Positions 45,767 to 57,100 of a stretch of 64,000 bases of DNA are shown here, one piece after another. The stretch's first letter is position 1; the number at the start of each line of letters is the position of its first letter. The stretch spans positions 5,618,960 through 5,682,959 of the forward strand of contig CM035361.1 of the NCBI GenBank assembly GCA_020137815.1, read 5' to 3'. Made by a program: the position numbers and the translations under genes. The notes beneath the pieces were generated by a model, which was given only the letters and a program-made list of their open reading frames with translations, was not told the DNA's origin and ran no database searches. The DNA comes from Hormiphora californensis (Eukaryota; Ctenophora; Tentaculata; Cydippida; Pleurobrachiidae).

Positions 45767-46823
45767 GGTGCTGCTTGGTAGCGGGTGTTACATATTGTGG
45801 GAATATCCGGCGTCCATAGCGGGTTGAGATGATAGATAAAGATACTCAATGGTTTAACAGTACGATCCGATTTATCACTGACGTCCGAATGGTTTTTTTA
45901 AAAAAAAACTAAAAAATCAGAGCTACATTAAAAATCACTTTAACAGCAATTCTTCACATTGATAAGCACTGCATTGGAAGTAGCCCCTGGACTTTGCCCT
46001 TATAACAGCTATAGGGGCCTTAAACCCCGCAGGAGCGGGGAGCTGCACCCTGGTCCCCGCTTGTCCCACATTATATCTCCCATCCACAACCCCAGAGACA
46101 CTTTCTGGGCCGAAGGCCTGACGCCTTGGCAAACGCTGCTTGGGATAATGCAGCGCTTTTCAACCTGTAGAATGTAGCGAGCGAAAAAAAAACAACAAAA
46201 AACCAAAAACTCAAAACAACCAGAATAAATTATAATAAATTACCCACACACCGTCATACTCTCATACTCCCTCTCTCTGCTCACTTGTCTCGAAAGTCTA
46301 CATCTTCCACACTGACTGGGATAACCCTTCTCTTGGTTCCCCGAAGCGTAACAAAAAACAAAAACATTTTAAAAATCAAAATTTTTTCGGATCGAATTTT
46401 TTCACATTCGCGCGCAACAAAACTCTTAGTCGGTTGCGGCGGTGTTCAAGAATTCATAAATTCGCGCGTGACTGCAATAATCACTCCATGCCAATACAAG
46501 TTGGGCACGTCGGCCACTCCCTCCATTCGAAGCTTCCAAGGCTAGTCAGTCCAATCCAGTCAGAAAGAAGTAAAACAATCAAGTTTAAAAATAAAGTAGT
46601 AAAATAAATAGTGTGGTACCGCGATAACAATGTTTCAAGTTCACTCTTTACATAACACATGGGACAGCAAAAAACAGTCAAAAAAGATCAACACCGCCCA
46701 CACCTAGAGATCACATTTGAAAACACCGCAACGCCAGTACACCAGCACACACAAACAAATAACAAAACTCTCTCTCTCTCTCTGACTCTCTCGAAAAGAA
46801 GGAACACCGCGGGGGATGATAAA
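45767..46823. other. Intergenic: 5'-nucleotidase upstream, HSP90 downstream
   Basis: Holds the presumed promoter of the 5'-nucleotidase gene and the HSP90 3' UTR. No TATA box or polyadenylation signal could be assigned with confidence. A GC-rich segment at 46000-46130 has no recognised identity. Confidence 0.5.
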
Positions 46824-49800
46824 TTAGTCAACCTCCTCCATCTTGGATGCCTCAGTATCGTCTCCTTCCAGAGGTGGGAGATCCTCAATGACCTCCTCAC
46901 TGGTGCCATCATCCTCAATTCCCAGACCAAGCTCGATCATGCGGTGGATTCGGCTGCTGTGGGTGGTGGGGTCTTCAAGGGAGAAGCCGGAGGCAAGGAG
47001 AGAGGTCTCGAACAAGAGCATGACAAGATCCTTGACCTGTGGGGGAGTGAGGGGTTAGTTTTACCAGGCCGGGCAAAGGAATCTCTATGGTCCCATCCCT
47101 CAATCTCAACCATGGTGGAGACGGCCTCAAAGAAGAAGAAGAAAGAGGGGTTAGTTTGATATCTGTCCAGATTATTGGGATAGAAACAACTCTTTAGAGT
47201 TCTGGTAACAGAGGGGGGGGGGAGACTTACTGCTTTGTCGTTCTTGTTGTCATCAGCCTTCTTCTTCAGCTCCTTAATGATCAGATGATCAGGGTTCAAC
47301 TCAAGGTGCTTTTTGGCAGCCATGTAGCCTGTGGTGGGAGGATCAGGGTATTAGTATAGTTATTGGGGTGTTTAGGAGTGCGAGGAGTGAATTGGTATAA
47401 TTATTGGGGTGTTTAGGAGTGGATGAACAGGGTGTCCTATCACTTAGACAGCATGAAGTAGTTAAGATGAACTAATAAAAAGCCCCCACTTACCAAGAGA
47501 GCTGTTATCTCGAAGGGCCTGAGCCTTCATGATTCGCTCCATATTAGCGGTCCATCCGTACTGACTGGTGACAATACAGCAGGGAGAGGTAACGAGCCTC
47601 TGGGAGACACACACCTTCTCGACCTTGGCGTCAAGAATGTCCTTCATGACCTTGCAGAGACCTGGGGTGGAGATGACGGTTAGATGTGGTTCGGAAAGGG
47701 GGAGGGTGGTTAGATGTGGTTTAGAAATAGGGGACGGTTAAATGTGGTTTAGAATCACGAGATGAAGACCGCGGTTATAAAGGATTTCAGAGAGGTACCT
47801 TTAAACTAAGTTAGGAGAAAATAGCTGTATGCTGCAAATGACACTTACCCTCATATGTGGCCTTGTCCTCCTCAAACTTCTTCTTGGCGTCTTCATCTTC
47901 TGGTAGTTCAACTCCCTCCTTGGTGACGGAAACCAGGTTCTTGCCTGTGGAGAGGGGGAGGGGTGAAATAGGGATTTTAGCACTGGTTCACAAATTATAT
48001 CCCGTGGCCGTGGGATTTGGGCGAGTTTAGGTCAATATAACAAGTATAACTTTCTCTGTCTCTTACCGTCGTATTCCTTGAGCTGTTGGACACAGTACTC
48101 GTCGATGGGCTCGGTCATGTACAGAACCTCGTATCCGTGCTTCCTGACTCGCTCAACAAAGGCTGAGTTCTTTACGGTGTCCCTGTGGTTAGTTGAGTGG
48201 TTAGTTGAGTGGTTAGAGGGGGTTAGTTGAGTGGTTAGAGGGGGTTAGTTGAGTGGTTAGGAGGGGGGTTTAGTTTAGTGGGTAGAGGGGGGGGGGTTAG
48301 TTGAGTGGTTAAAGAGGGGGGTTGGTTAGGTTTAAATGAAACTAGAGAGGGCTAGGTTTAAATCTAAAAGATTGGTTAAGATGGCAATGGAAATTATCGG
48401 GACAGATGTTTAGAATATTTGAAAACCCACCTGTTCTCTCCGGTGATGTAGTAGATATCCTTCTGGTTCTCCTTCATTCGGGAAACGTAGTCCTTCAGGG
48501 AGGTCCTGGGAGAGAGAGATGGGGTTAGAGACTGAGATATTGTGGGGTTGGAGACGGAGAGCAGAGACGGATAGATGTATGGGGATATTACCGTGATAAG
48601 GGGATGAGATATTAGGGGTTAGGGACATGGTTCTCTGCCACTTATTCAAGAAGGATTGAAAGCACATCGGGCGCTAAAATTTGAAGGTCAGCTCCCCCCG
48701 TGGAATTTTCTACCATGTGTTTCTCGAAAGTTCCCACAGAACGGCCTGGAACGCGCAGCACTCGCGCTGACATTCACAACTTTTCTCACTCGGCCGTTTG
48801 GAATTTTCGCGCGCCCACACACACGCGGGGTGTTCATAAACACAGACGGACATACCACATGTTATAACGGCCCCCTAACGGTTGGGAGGGGGACTTGGCA
48901 AAATGCCAGAGTCATCAAGCATGGAATTAGGGAAAACAAAGTGCATTCTTTTGGAAAACTACCACATGTGTTGTCACGCTTGATTTTGGCCCACTGAACC
49001 ACTATAACTTTAAAAAGAGGGGGTCCTAAATAATTAGACCATGGGTGGCGGTGGTAGCGTGCCTCAGGGCTGTATAACTGTTCATACAGTCTTATAGTAG
49101 AGGCAATAATTACACTCACCTCCTCTGATTTCTATGAAACTTCTCCCATGCTAAGAGGTGGCAATAGAGGTTCAAATACCACAGAGTTTAAGTCTGAACA
49201 ATGTTCGGTTCGTTAATTATCGCTAATTTAAAAACGCCAAAATGGCCTAAAATCGCCCTAAGTTCCGAATTGAAATTTTGGAGTTGAGACTCCAGACTTC
49301 GTGGAGATGTCCGCTAGGATGACAATATGCACCAAAATCGGACGTAAGCCTAAATTCGTCCGAATTTGGTACGAAACGCCGGGTAGACTGAATTTTGGTC
49401 ACGTGACATGGGTCCAAAATCAGTTTTTTGCCATTTACGCCTTTCCTGTACGTTGGAGACTAAAAATATGGCCAGTACTTGTCATTTCCATCGCTTTCTG
49501 CATCTTTTAAGCCCCCTATAAATATCCCTTACTTCAACGGTTCAGAAGTGACGTCATTTAGTCCCCTGAAAAACTCTAACTACTGAACCGTTGGAGTAAG
49601 GGATATTTATAGGGGGCTTAAAAGATGCAGAAAGCGATGGAAATGACAAGTACTGGCCATATTTTTAGTCTCCGACGTACAGGAAAGGCGTAAATGGCAA
49701 AAAACTGATTTTGGACCCATGTCACGTGACCAAAATTCAGTCTACCCGGCTTTTCGTACCGAATTCGGACGAATTTAGGCTTCCGTCCGATTTTGGTGCA

Positions 49801-50075
49801 TATTGTCATCCTAGCGGACATCTCCACGAAGTCTGGAGTCTCAACTCCAAAATTTCAATTCGGAACTTAGGGCGATTTTAGGCCATTTTGGCGTTTTTCA
49901 ATTAGCGATAATTGACGAACCGAACATTGTTCAGACTTGAACTCAGCGGTATTTGAACCTCTATTGCCACCTCTTAGCATGGGAGAAGTTTCATAGAAAT
50001 CAGAGGAGGTGAGTGTAATTATTGCCTCTACTATTAATTAAAAACGGGACGCGAGAGAGAGAGAGAGAGAGAGAG

Positions 50076-50152
<77 letters not shown>

Positions 50153-52527
50153 AAGAGAGAGAGAGATAAAGAGATACTACTTACATCTCATCACCACTGT
50201 GAGAGCTGTAATACAGGAGGAGATCGCTCAACTTCTTTCGGTTGGTAGAGTCCTCGTGGATTCCCAGTTTTAGGTTCTTTCCTGAGGGAGAAGGGGGGTT
50301 TAGATGTTATAACCAGAGAGAGAGAGAGAGGGTGAGTTAGTTGAGTTTTGGGTGAGAGGAATGTGGCTTGAGAAAATTAGGAGAGAGGCACTAAATTAAA
50401 ACAGACTTCCTACATAATAATGCAGTAGTATCCAGTGCATGTTGAATTCGTTACCAAGGTGACTGTATGACGTCACGATGACGTAATTTTGTAATGATCA
50501 AGGCAGGCATTATGTCACAGTTGCAGTGGGGGGTCAAAGTTCGATCAAGACAGGGAATCAGAACAAACCAACAGACACTCAGATCTAACCACGGAGGTCC
50601 AACAAAATGTACTTCACAGTTTGTAACTTACCGAACTGCTCGTAGAATTTCTTGAAGTTGTCCTTGTCCTCGTAGATCTCCATCATTAGCTCAACACACT
50701 TCTTAACCAGGTTCTTCCTGATCACCTGGAGAGGGAGGTAGTGAGGGTTAGATGGGAGCCTCCCATAGGGAGGGGGAGATAGTTCGTTAGATAGAAAGGA
50801 GAGAGGGATAGAGATTATATGAGACGGTTCGAAGAGTGGAATGGGAGTGGAATACAGGAGTTGCTATTCTTTCAAAACAGAGTGTTTGAAAAAAAGGGGA
50901 CTGGGTCATAGAAGGAGGGGACTCAATACCTTGAGGATCTTGCTCTGCTGGAGCATCTCTCGAGAAATGTTGAGGGGTAGATCCTCACTGTCAACAACAC
51001 CCTTGATAAAGTTGAGGTATTCAGGCATCAGTTCGTCACAATTCTCCATGATGAACACTCGCCTCACGTACCTGGGTGGGAGAGGGGGGTTAATGAGAGG
51101 GTGGGGGAGAGAAGAGGGGGAGGAAGGGGGTTAGAGGGAGGGGGAGGAAGGGGTGACGGGGGTTAGAGTTAGGGGAGTCTCACGTACCTGGGGTGGGAGA
51201 GAGAGGGTAAGTTGGTGGAATGATGGTCACATTTTGGGAACATGGGCCGGGGCCCGGGTTGAAAGGGACAAGATAGAAAGAGCTATCACACAGTAATGCA
51301 AGCTGCACAGCGGGGGACATGTAGGACCGGAAGTGGTGGTCTGGTTTGCTAGTCTAGACTTGCAGTGTTCTAAAGCTAGCCTAGTGAGTATAGTAAATAG
51401 TGGAGATCGGGGGAAAGGGCATAAGGAAGAAGGGGGAATTGGAAGGAGGGTATCAAGGGGGAACAAGGGATTAGGAAGGGGATCGGGGGAGATATTTAGG
51501 CTACTGTAATTATTGGTAAATGTCACTTTATTGTTTTACATTCGAAAAGGTATCAGTAAATGTAAAGATATTTCAATTGATCTACTCACAGTTTGACGCT
51601 GTTCTTCATCTTCCTGTTCTCGAACATATCAAAGGGGGCTCTCTTGGGGATGAACACCAGAGCACGGAACTCAAGCTGTCCCTCAACAGAGAAGTGCTTT
51701 ACAGCCAGGTGGTTTTCCCAATCATTGGTCAGGGACTTGTAGAAGCTACCGTACTCTTCCTGTGAAAGAGGGGAGGGGTGGAGGTTGGATAGCCACCTAG
51801 CTGTCACAGAAGGAGAGGGGTGTTTTTTGTGGCGACAGTGATATCGATACTGATATCAGTATAGGCACTGTTCCACTAATTAGATCAATTATCCAAAGCA
51901 CCTAATTAATTAACTAATTAACTTCAACAATTAACTAATTAATTACCTCAGTGATATCGTCAGGGTTCCTTGTCCAAATTGGCTTGGTTTTGTTCAACTC
52001 CTCCAACTCGTTGTACTTCTCCTTGATTGTCTTCTTTTTCTTCTCCTTCTCTTTCTCCTCATCTACATCCTCGATCTGATGGAGGAAGGGAGAGGGGTTT
52101 GTAATCAAAGTAGTAAGAGAGGGGTTGGTGAGAACAGAATAAGGGGAAATGCAGATGTTATGGTTCTATAGTTACTAAACAAACTGAAAACTACCTGGCA
52201 ACTTACCTTGGGGGTATCCTCAGCGTCCTCTCCTTCCTCCTTCTTCTCTTCCTCTTCCTCCTCTTCATCTTCACTGAGCTCCTTCTCTCGCTCCTTCTCA
52301 ACCTGGAGGAAGGGAACAATGTGGGTTATTGGAGGGGGTTTATTGGAGGGGGTTTATTGGGGGATCTTGTGGGTTAATATTGGAAGTCTTCTCTCGATAA
52401 ATTTGAGTTCATCATTATTGATCAGACCAAGATTCAAGATGTAATGTGGTGTGAAAAGTGTGGCAGGTTTCCACCAGCCCACGCAACATTGAGTAAGTAG
52501 TAAAAGAGAGAGAGAGAGAGAGAGATA

Positions 52528-52581
<54 letters not shown>

Positions 52582-53804
52582 GAGTGAGAGAGAGATAGAT
52601 AGAGAGTGAGGGAGAGCTCACACTTTTTAACTGCCAGCACAAGATACTGAAACTCTGGAATCTGCCACCCAAATTTTGCCCCCTTCTTAAAGATCTATCC
52701 AAAATTTCAACTTGTTATCTGCATCTCCCTCACAAAATGAGCCCTATTTCTAGACTCCCTCTCTCTCATACCTGTAGTTTGATGGGGTATCCAATGAACT
52801 GAGAGTGTTTCTTGATGATATCCTTTAGCCTCTTCTCCTCCAGATACTCGGTCATATCCTCCCTCATATAGAGAATGATCTTGGTTCCTCGGCCGATATC
52901 TTCAGCTTCGGCGTCCTTGAGAGAGGTAGATGTTAGTAAGAGAGGGGAAGGAGGGAGTTAGAGTGGTTATCGAGCGGGGTTGATGGAGGAATTGTATTGT
53001 ATGGTCCTAGGATAACACTATATCGTCCTAGAAGACATTATGATATATATTGTATTGTAATGGTATATTAACCTGGTGAATGGTGAAAGAACCTCCAGCA
53101 CTACTGGTCCAGATATACTGTTCATCGTCATTGTTCTTAGAGTGAACCTCAACACGATCAGCGACAAGGTAGGCAGAGTAGAAACCCACACCAAACTGTC
53201 CAATCATACTAATATCAGCACCAGCAGATAGGGCCTCCATGAATGATTTGGTGCCAGACTTGGCGATCGTTCCTGGGAGAGAGAGAAGTGATTTAGAGAA
53301 AGGGGTAATGGTGGGAGAGATGTTGGTGGAGATAGATAGCGAGAGCGATAGAGAGCGGGAGAGGGATAGGAGAGATATATAAAACAAGAAGTCTTAAAAA
53401 ACTAAACATCATCAAACTTACCCAGATTGTTGACAAGATCAGCCTTGGTCATTCCAATACCGGTATCAAACAGTGTCAGTGTGTTATCATCTTTGTTAGG
53501 GATGATTTTGATCTCAAGATCCTTCTCGGCCTCTAGGGCACTGGGATCTGTCAGTGACTGATATCGGATCTTGTCCAAAGCCTGGTGATAAAACAGGGTC
53601 AGTCTCACAAACTAAGGAACAAGAATCAAATAGGAACAAGACTATCAAAGAATGGCAAAAACAATGTTTCAGACTCACATCAGAGGCGTTGGAGACCAAT
53701 TCTCGAACAAAGATTTCTTTGTTACTATAGAAAGTATTGATAATCAAGCTCATCAACTGAGCAATCTCAGCCTGGAAGGCAAAGGTTTCGGCATTTTCGG
53801 CCAT
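46824..53804 (-). CDS. HSP90: Cytosolic heat-shock protein 90
   Basis: Sixteen exons in phase: 53804-53679, 53581-53422, 53272-53073, 52915-52772, 52302-52207, 52075-51947, 51759-51590, 51071-50930, 50725-50632, 50281-50185, 48505-48431, 48182-48067, 47944-47849, 47661-47494, 47328-47231 and 47036-46824, totalling 707 residues, the usual length. The GHKL ATPase domain shows RELVSNASD (34-42), LFDTGIGM (79-86) and [14 protein letters not shown] (120-133). A Glu/Lys-rich charged linker ([16 protein letters not shown]) follows about residue 210. The middle domain has EGQLEFRAL and [17 protein letters not shown], and the C-terminal dimerisation domain ends in MEEVD, the docking motif for TPR co-chaperones, which marks it as cytosolic. 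ATP-driven folding chaperone. A heat-shock element lies about 150 bp upstream of the ATG. The intron between 50185 and 48505 holds a 941-bp palindrome. Confidence 0.97.
48655..49090. other. GC-richer block inside HSP90 intron 10
   Basis: Compositionally distinct from neighbouring introns (CGCGCAGCACTCGCGCTGA, TTCGCGCGCCCACACA). No ORF with family resemblance. It may be a further inserted element. Confidence 0.4.
49094..50034. mobile_element. 941-bp near-perfect palindrome C in HSP90 intron
   Basis: Arms of about 450 bp around a short loop near 49547-49583. Outer ends are ATAGTAGAGGCAATAATTAC and its complement. A matching 69-codon open frame ([14 protein letters not shown]...) occurs in each arm in opposite orientation with only a few residue differences. 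It lies in the intron between HSP90 exons 10 and 11, so the pre-mRNA would contain the full hairpin. No transposase. Foldback/MITE-type element. Confidence 0.92.
50053..50170. repeat. (GA)n microsatellite in HSP90 intron
   Basis: Long GA array with rare GATA and GAAA interruptions, between palindrome C and HSP90 exon 10. Confidence 0.96.
51065..51205 (-). repeat. Duplicated acceptor of HSP90 exon 8
   Basis: On the minus strand CTCTCCCACCCAG|GTACGTGAGG is the true exon start (51071). CTCTCCCACCCCAG|GTACGTGAGA occurs again about 118 bp upstream in the intron. G-rich filler of GAGGGGGAGGAAGGGG type lies between. Confidence 0.85.
52505..52615. repeat. (GA)n microsatellite in HSP90 intron
   Basis: Interrupted GA array (GAGAGATA, GAGAAAG units) between HSP90 exons 4 and 5. 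Confidence 0.95.
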
Positions 53805-54188
53805 CGTTGAGAGAGTATTTCCAAGTTAACGTCGAGAGATGAACGAAAGTTGCAGGTAGGTGCTGGTAAAACTAGCGATACCGCTCTGGTGAGGCAGGCT
53901 GTGGGCGAGGGAAGGACGCTCATTGGTCAACACACCATGTGACGTCACGGAATGTTCTCGAGATTCATCCAACGCGACTTTGAATTTCGACTATCAGACT
54001 CTTGAGTGCGCGCAAAGATTTTATTGAAACTGCGCTGCCGTTTTACCGCGCGTTACTGCATTCCAAAAAATCCGACCGGAAAATATTGAAATTCTGAGTT
54101 TCCCGAAAATCGGAAACACGTGGGAGTGAAAGTCAGCACTTTTAACTTCTTCCGTTTCCCGTCCCGTGTCTGCTAAATTAAACTCAAA
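53805..54188. promoter_or_regulatory. Divergent HSP90/MTAP promoter region
   Basis: 384 bp separate the two start codons. A heat-shock element of three alternating units, GAATGTTCTCGAG, lies at 53950-53962 (GAA-nn-TTC-nn-GAG). A perfect CRE, TGACGTCA, is at 53940-53947. An E-box CACGTG lies near 54117, closer to MTAP. No TATA box is obvious. HSF binding to nGAAnnTTCn arrays is established; its use here is inferred from sequence and position. Confidence 0.75.
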
Positions 54189-57100
54189 ATGAAGATTGGT
54201 ATTATTGGAGGAACGGGTCTGGACAACCCAGACATTATGTCAAACATCACTGAAATGAGGTTCGAACTTGCCCCACCTGACCCCTCCCCAGCGCAGACCC
54301 CATTTTGATCCTTCCCCGGTTGGACTTCTCTGTCCTCTAAGACTAAGAGGCCAGGCCAAGATTCTTCGCCCAAGTAGATGGCTTGTTAAATTCGTAAACT
54401 TAAGCCATCTTACTCTACAGATATGACGAGTCTCAAAATGCACCAGCTAAAAACGGTGAACCCGCTTCGTATGGCGATCCCTCAGACCCACTTGTGACCG
54501 GTAAATTAATTGTCAATTCTCCCAGCTTCTATTACTAATTTAACGTGGCTGAATAAGCTCGAAGATCTCTGGGATATTAGCGACTAATTGAAGCTGATCT
54601 TTTCTAGCTGCTAAGACTGCTAAGACTTAGCAATTAACACACTTGGTTCCTTCAGGTGAAATCGAAGGGGTCGGTGTGGCACTGTTAGGTCGACATGGTC
54701 GGGACCACCGCTTTTCACCCACCAACGTGAACTATCGGGCAAACCTTCTCTCGCTACGCAACTATGGTAAGTCTAGATTAGTCTCATTATGTGCTTTATA
54801 AATGTCCCTCACTTGCCGTGCTAATCATGATCACCCTCTTCTTATACGAACATAACTCCCACTTCTACTGAGCTTGTCCCACCCACTTCTGCTACTACTT
54901 CCTATGGCAGCAGCCTGCAGCAGTAGTCACGATAACATGTTGACGACATAATGGCATATACAATATTTCAAATGGGGGGGGGGAGTTCATTATCAGTAGC
55001 TCTCGTGACTCTTTAACATCTGGTATTTTGTTAAAATCACGCACTGGCCGCACATGACACACAGTGTGGCATTTCTTGTAATTTGAACTGCCTGCTATCA
55101 TGGATGGAAGTTAAAAAGGCAGGCACCGTCTGTTTGTCTGTATACTGCTGGATTTACAGATGGTTGTTTGGATATACATATCTGAAACTATCATCTCATT
55201 CAATATTTATTCCACACAATATATCTACTTCAGAAATCAATAATATCTTTGTGTACAAGTAAAACAAGGAAGTTTTAGTTCAACAGTTTACACATGTTTC
55301 AATACAATTGTATTTCATCAGAACTGAATCACACTTGTCCCGTTCCTCCTCGCAACCGTGAGTAGAGCACTCTCCGGGACAAGGACCATCAACTATAATA
55401 TCTTTGTGTAGGTATATTCCTGTGATTTAATTTTCAGTACCCACTGCAAGTTGCCACAACTGGTTTACACTCATGTGTCTATTCGAAAAAAGAAAACGCC
55501 TTATTTGGTCATGTTACCACTCCAAATATGGTCAATAAACCGCAAGATTGACGCATGCCATGACACTCCTCACGTGTCACACAGCCAGGGGGGCCCTCAC
55601 GTACAGCAATGTATCCAAACACATGAGGTCTCATACTGCAGTTAACTGCCACGTACAGCAATGTATCCTGCAAACATGGGGTCTCATGTGTTATAGCTTA
55701 TACCCCAAGTAACAGTTGTCTCAATATAGTTGAATTCAGACTACGTCCTGAGAGAATAATAATAATAATAAATTATGACATCAATGTCATCTCATATATT
55801 TTCTCAAACTTTCTTTACCCTATTCAACTTCATAACCTTCAAAGAGTTAAAATAAATATATTTATCTCTTACATAACATCTTATTTAAATCACTTCTGAA
55901 TTTCAATATACGTTGATTCCTTTGCATTTGGCAAATTTAGGATTAGAAATCATATAATTCACGTAGGCATCACGCCCGTCAGCACGTAGTTTATCATAAA
56001 TCAATGAGCTAAGCTCCCAGAATTGGCCATTGGAAGGTAAACCAGCTGATGTAATCCCCACCTTGTACTTCTCCAAACGGGCTTTGAAAGCATTTACTGA
56101 TGGGGCTTCTTTCACTGTCGCAGGTAGCTTGTTCCAGTAGTTGGCACATCTGTTAAAAAACACAGAGTCACCCTTGGAGTCTTTCAAGATGTTTGCACCA
56201 CTCCTCGACAAACGAAACAAGTCCTGCCCGTATCGAACCTTTCCAGTGATGATCTTGTATGCCTCGATCAGGTCACCCCGCATTCGTCTCTCTAGGAGAG
56301 TTGTAAGTTCAAGTTCCTTCAGTCGCTCTTCATAAGTGAGAAGCCCGATTCCATCAATCAGTCTGGTGAACGATCTCTGAACATCCTCCAATTCCATGAT
56401 CAGCTTCCAGTAACCATCAGTAGAGAAGGTAGCTAAAACAGCAGGCTGGACACAGTTTCCCAGCAGCTTCTCTATATCCTTCTATCATTCCTTTCAGGGT
56501 GTGATTTGATATATATATTTCAGGGTGTGACTTGATATACAGTCGGACCCCGATTTAGGGACACCCTCGGGGGAAAGGCTCTTGTCCACTAAATCGGGGT
56601 GTCCACTAAATCGGGGTCAAATAAGGTTAATTTCCTATATCGGGGGAAAAAATTCCTGTCCCTAAATCGGGGTGCCACTAAATCGGGGGCCCCTAAATCG
56701 GGGTCCGACTGTATATGTTTCAGGGTGTGACTTGATATATATGTTTCAGGGTGTGATTTGATGCATATGTTTCAGGGTGTGATCTGATAATTGCAACATA
56801 CAGCGTTGGATCCTTACGAGAGGACTACAAACCTGGCGATTTTGCAGTTCTTGATCAGGTAACTAGGTTACTAGGTAACTAGGTAACTAACTGATCTAGA
56901 GTCATGTTGAGTAAACTGGGTCTCTCTCGCCCCTTGCTCAACAAATAACTCGGGCAGAAAAGAGGGCTAAATATGACAAATTTGGGAAGATGTACCTCAC
57001 TATATTTGTCATAGTTATTTTCCTGATCCCTGCACTTTCCAAACATCCCCCTCCCTTGTGTGGAGAATCAATCCAATTATAACACAGTATAATTGTTTCT

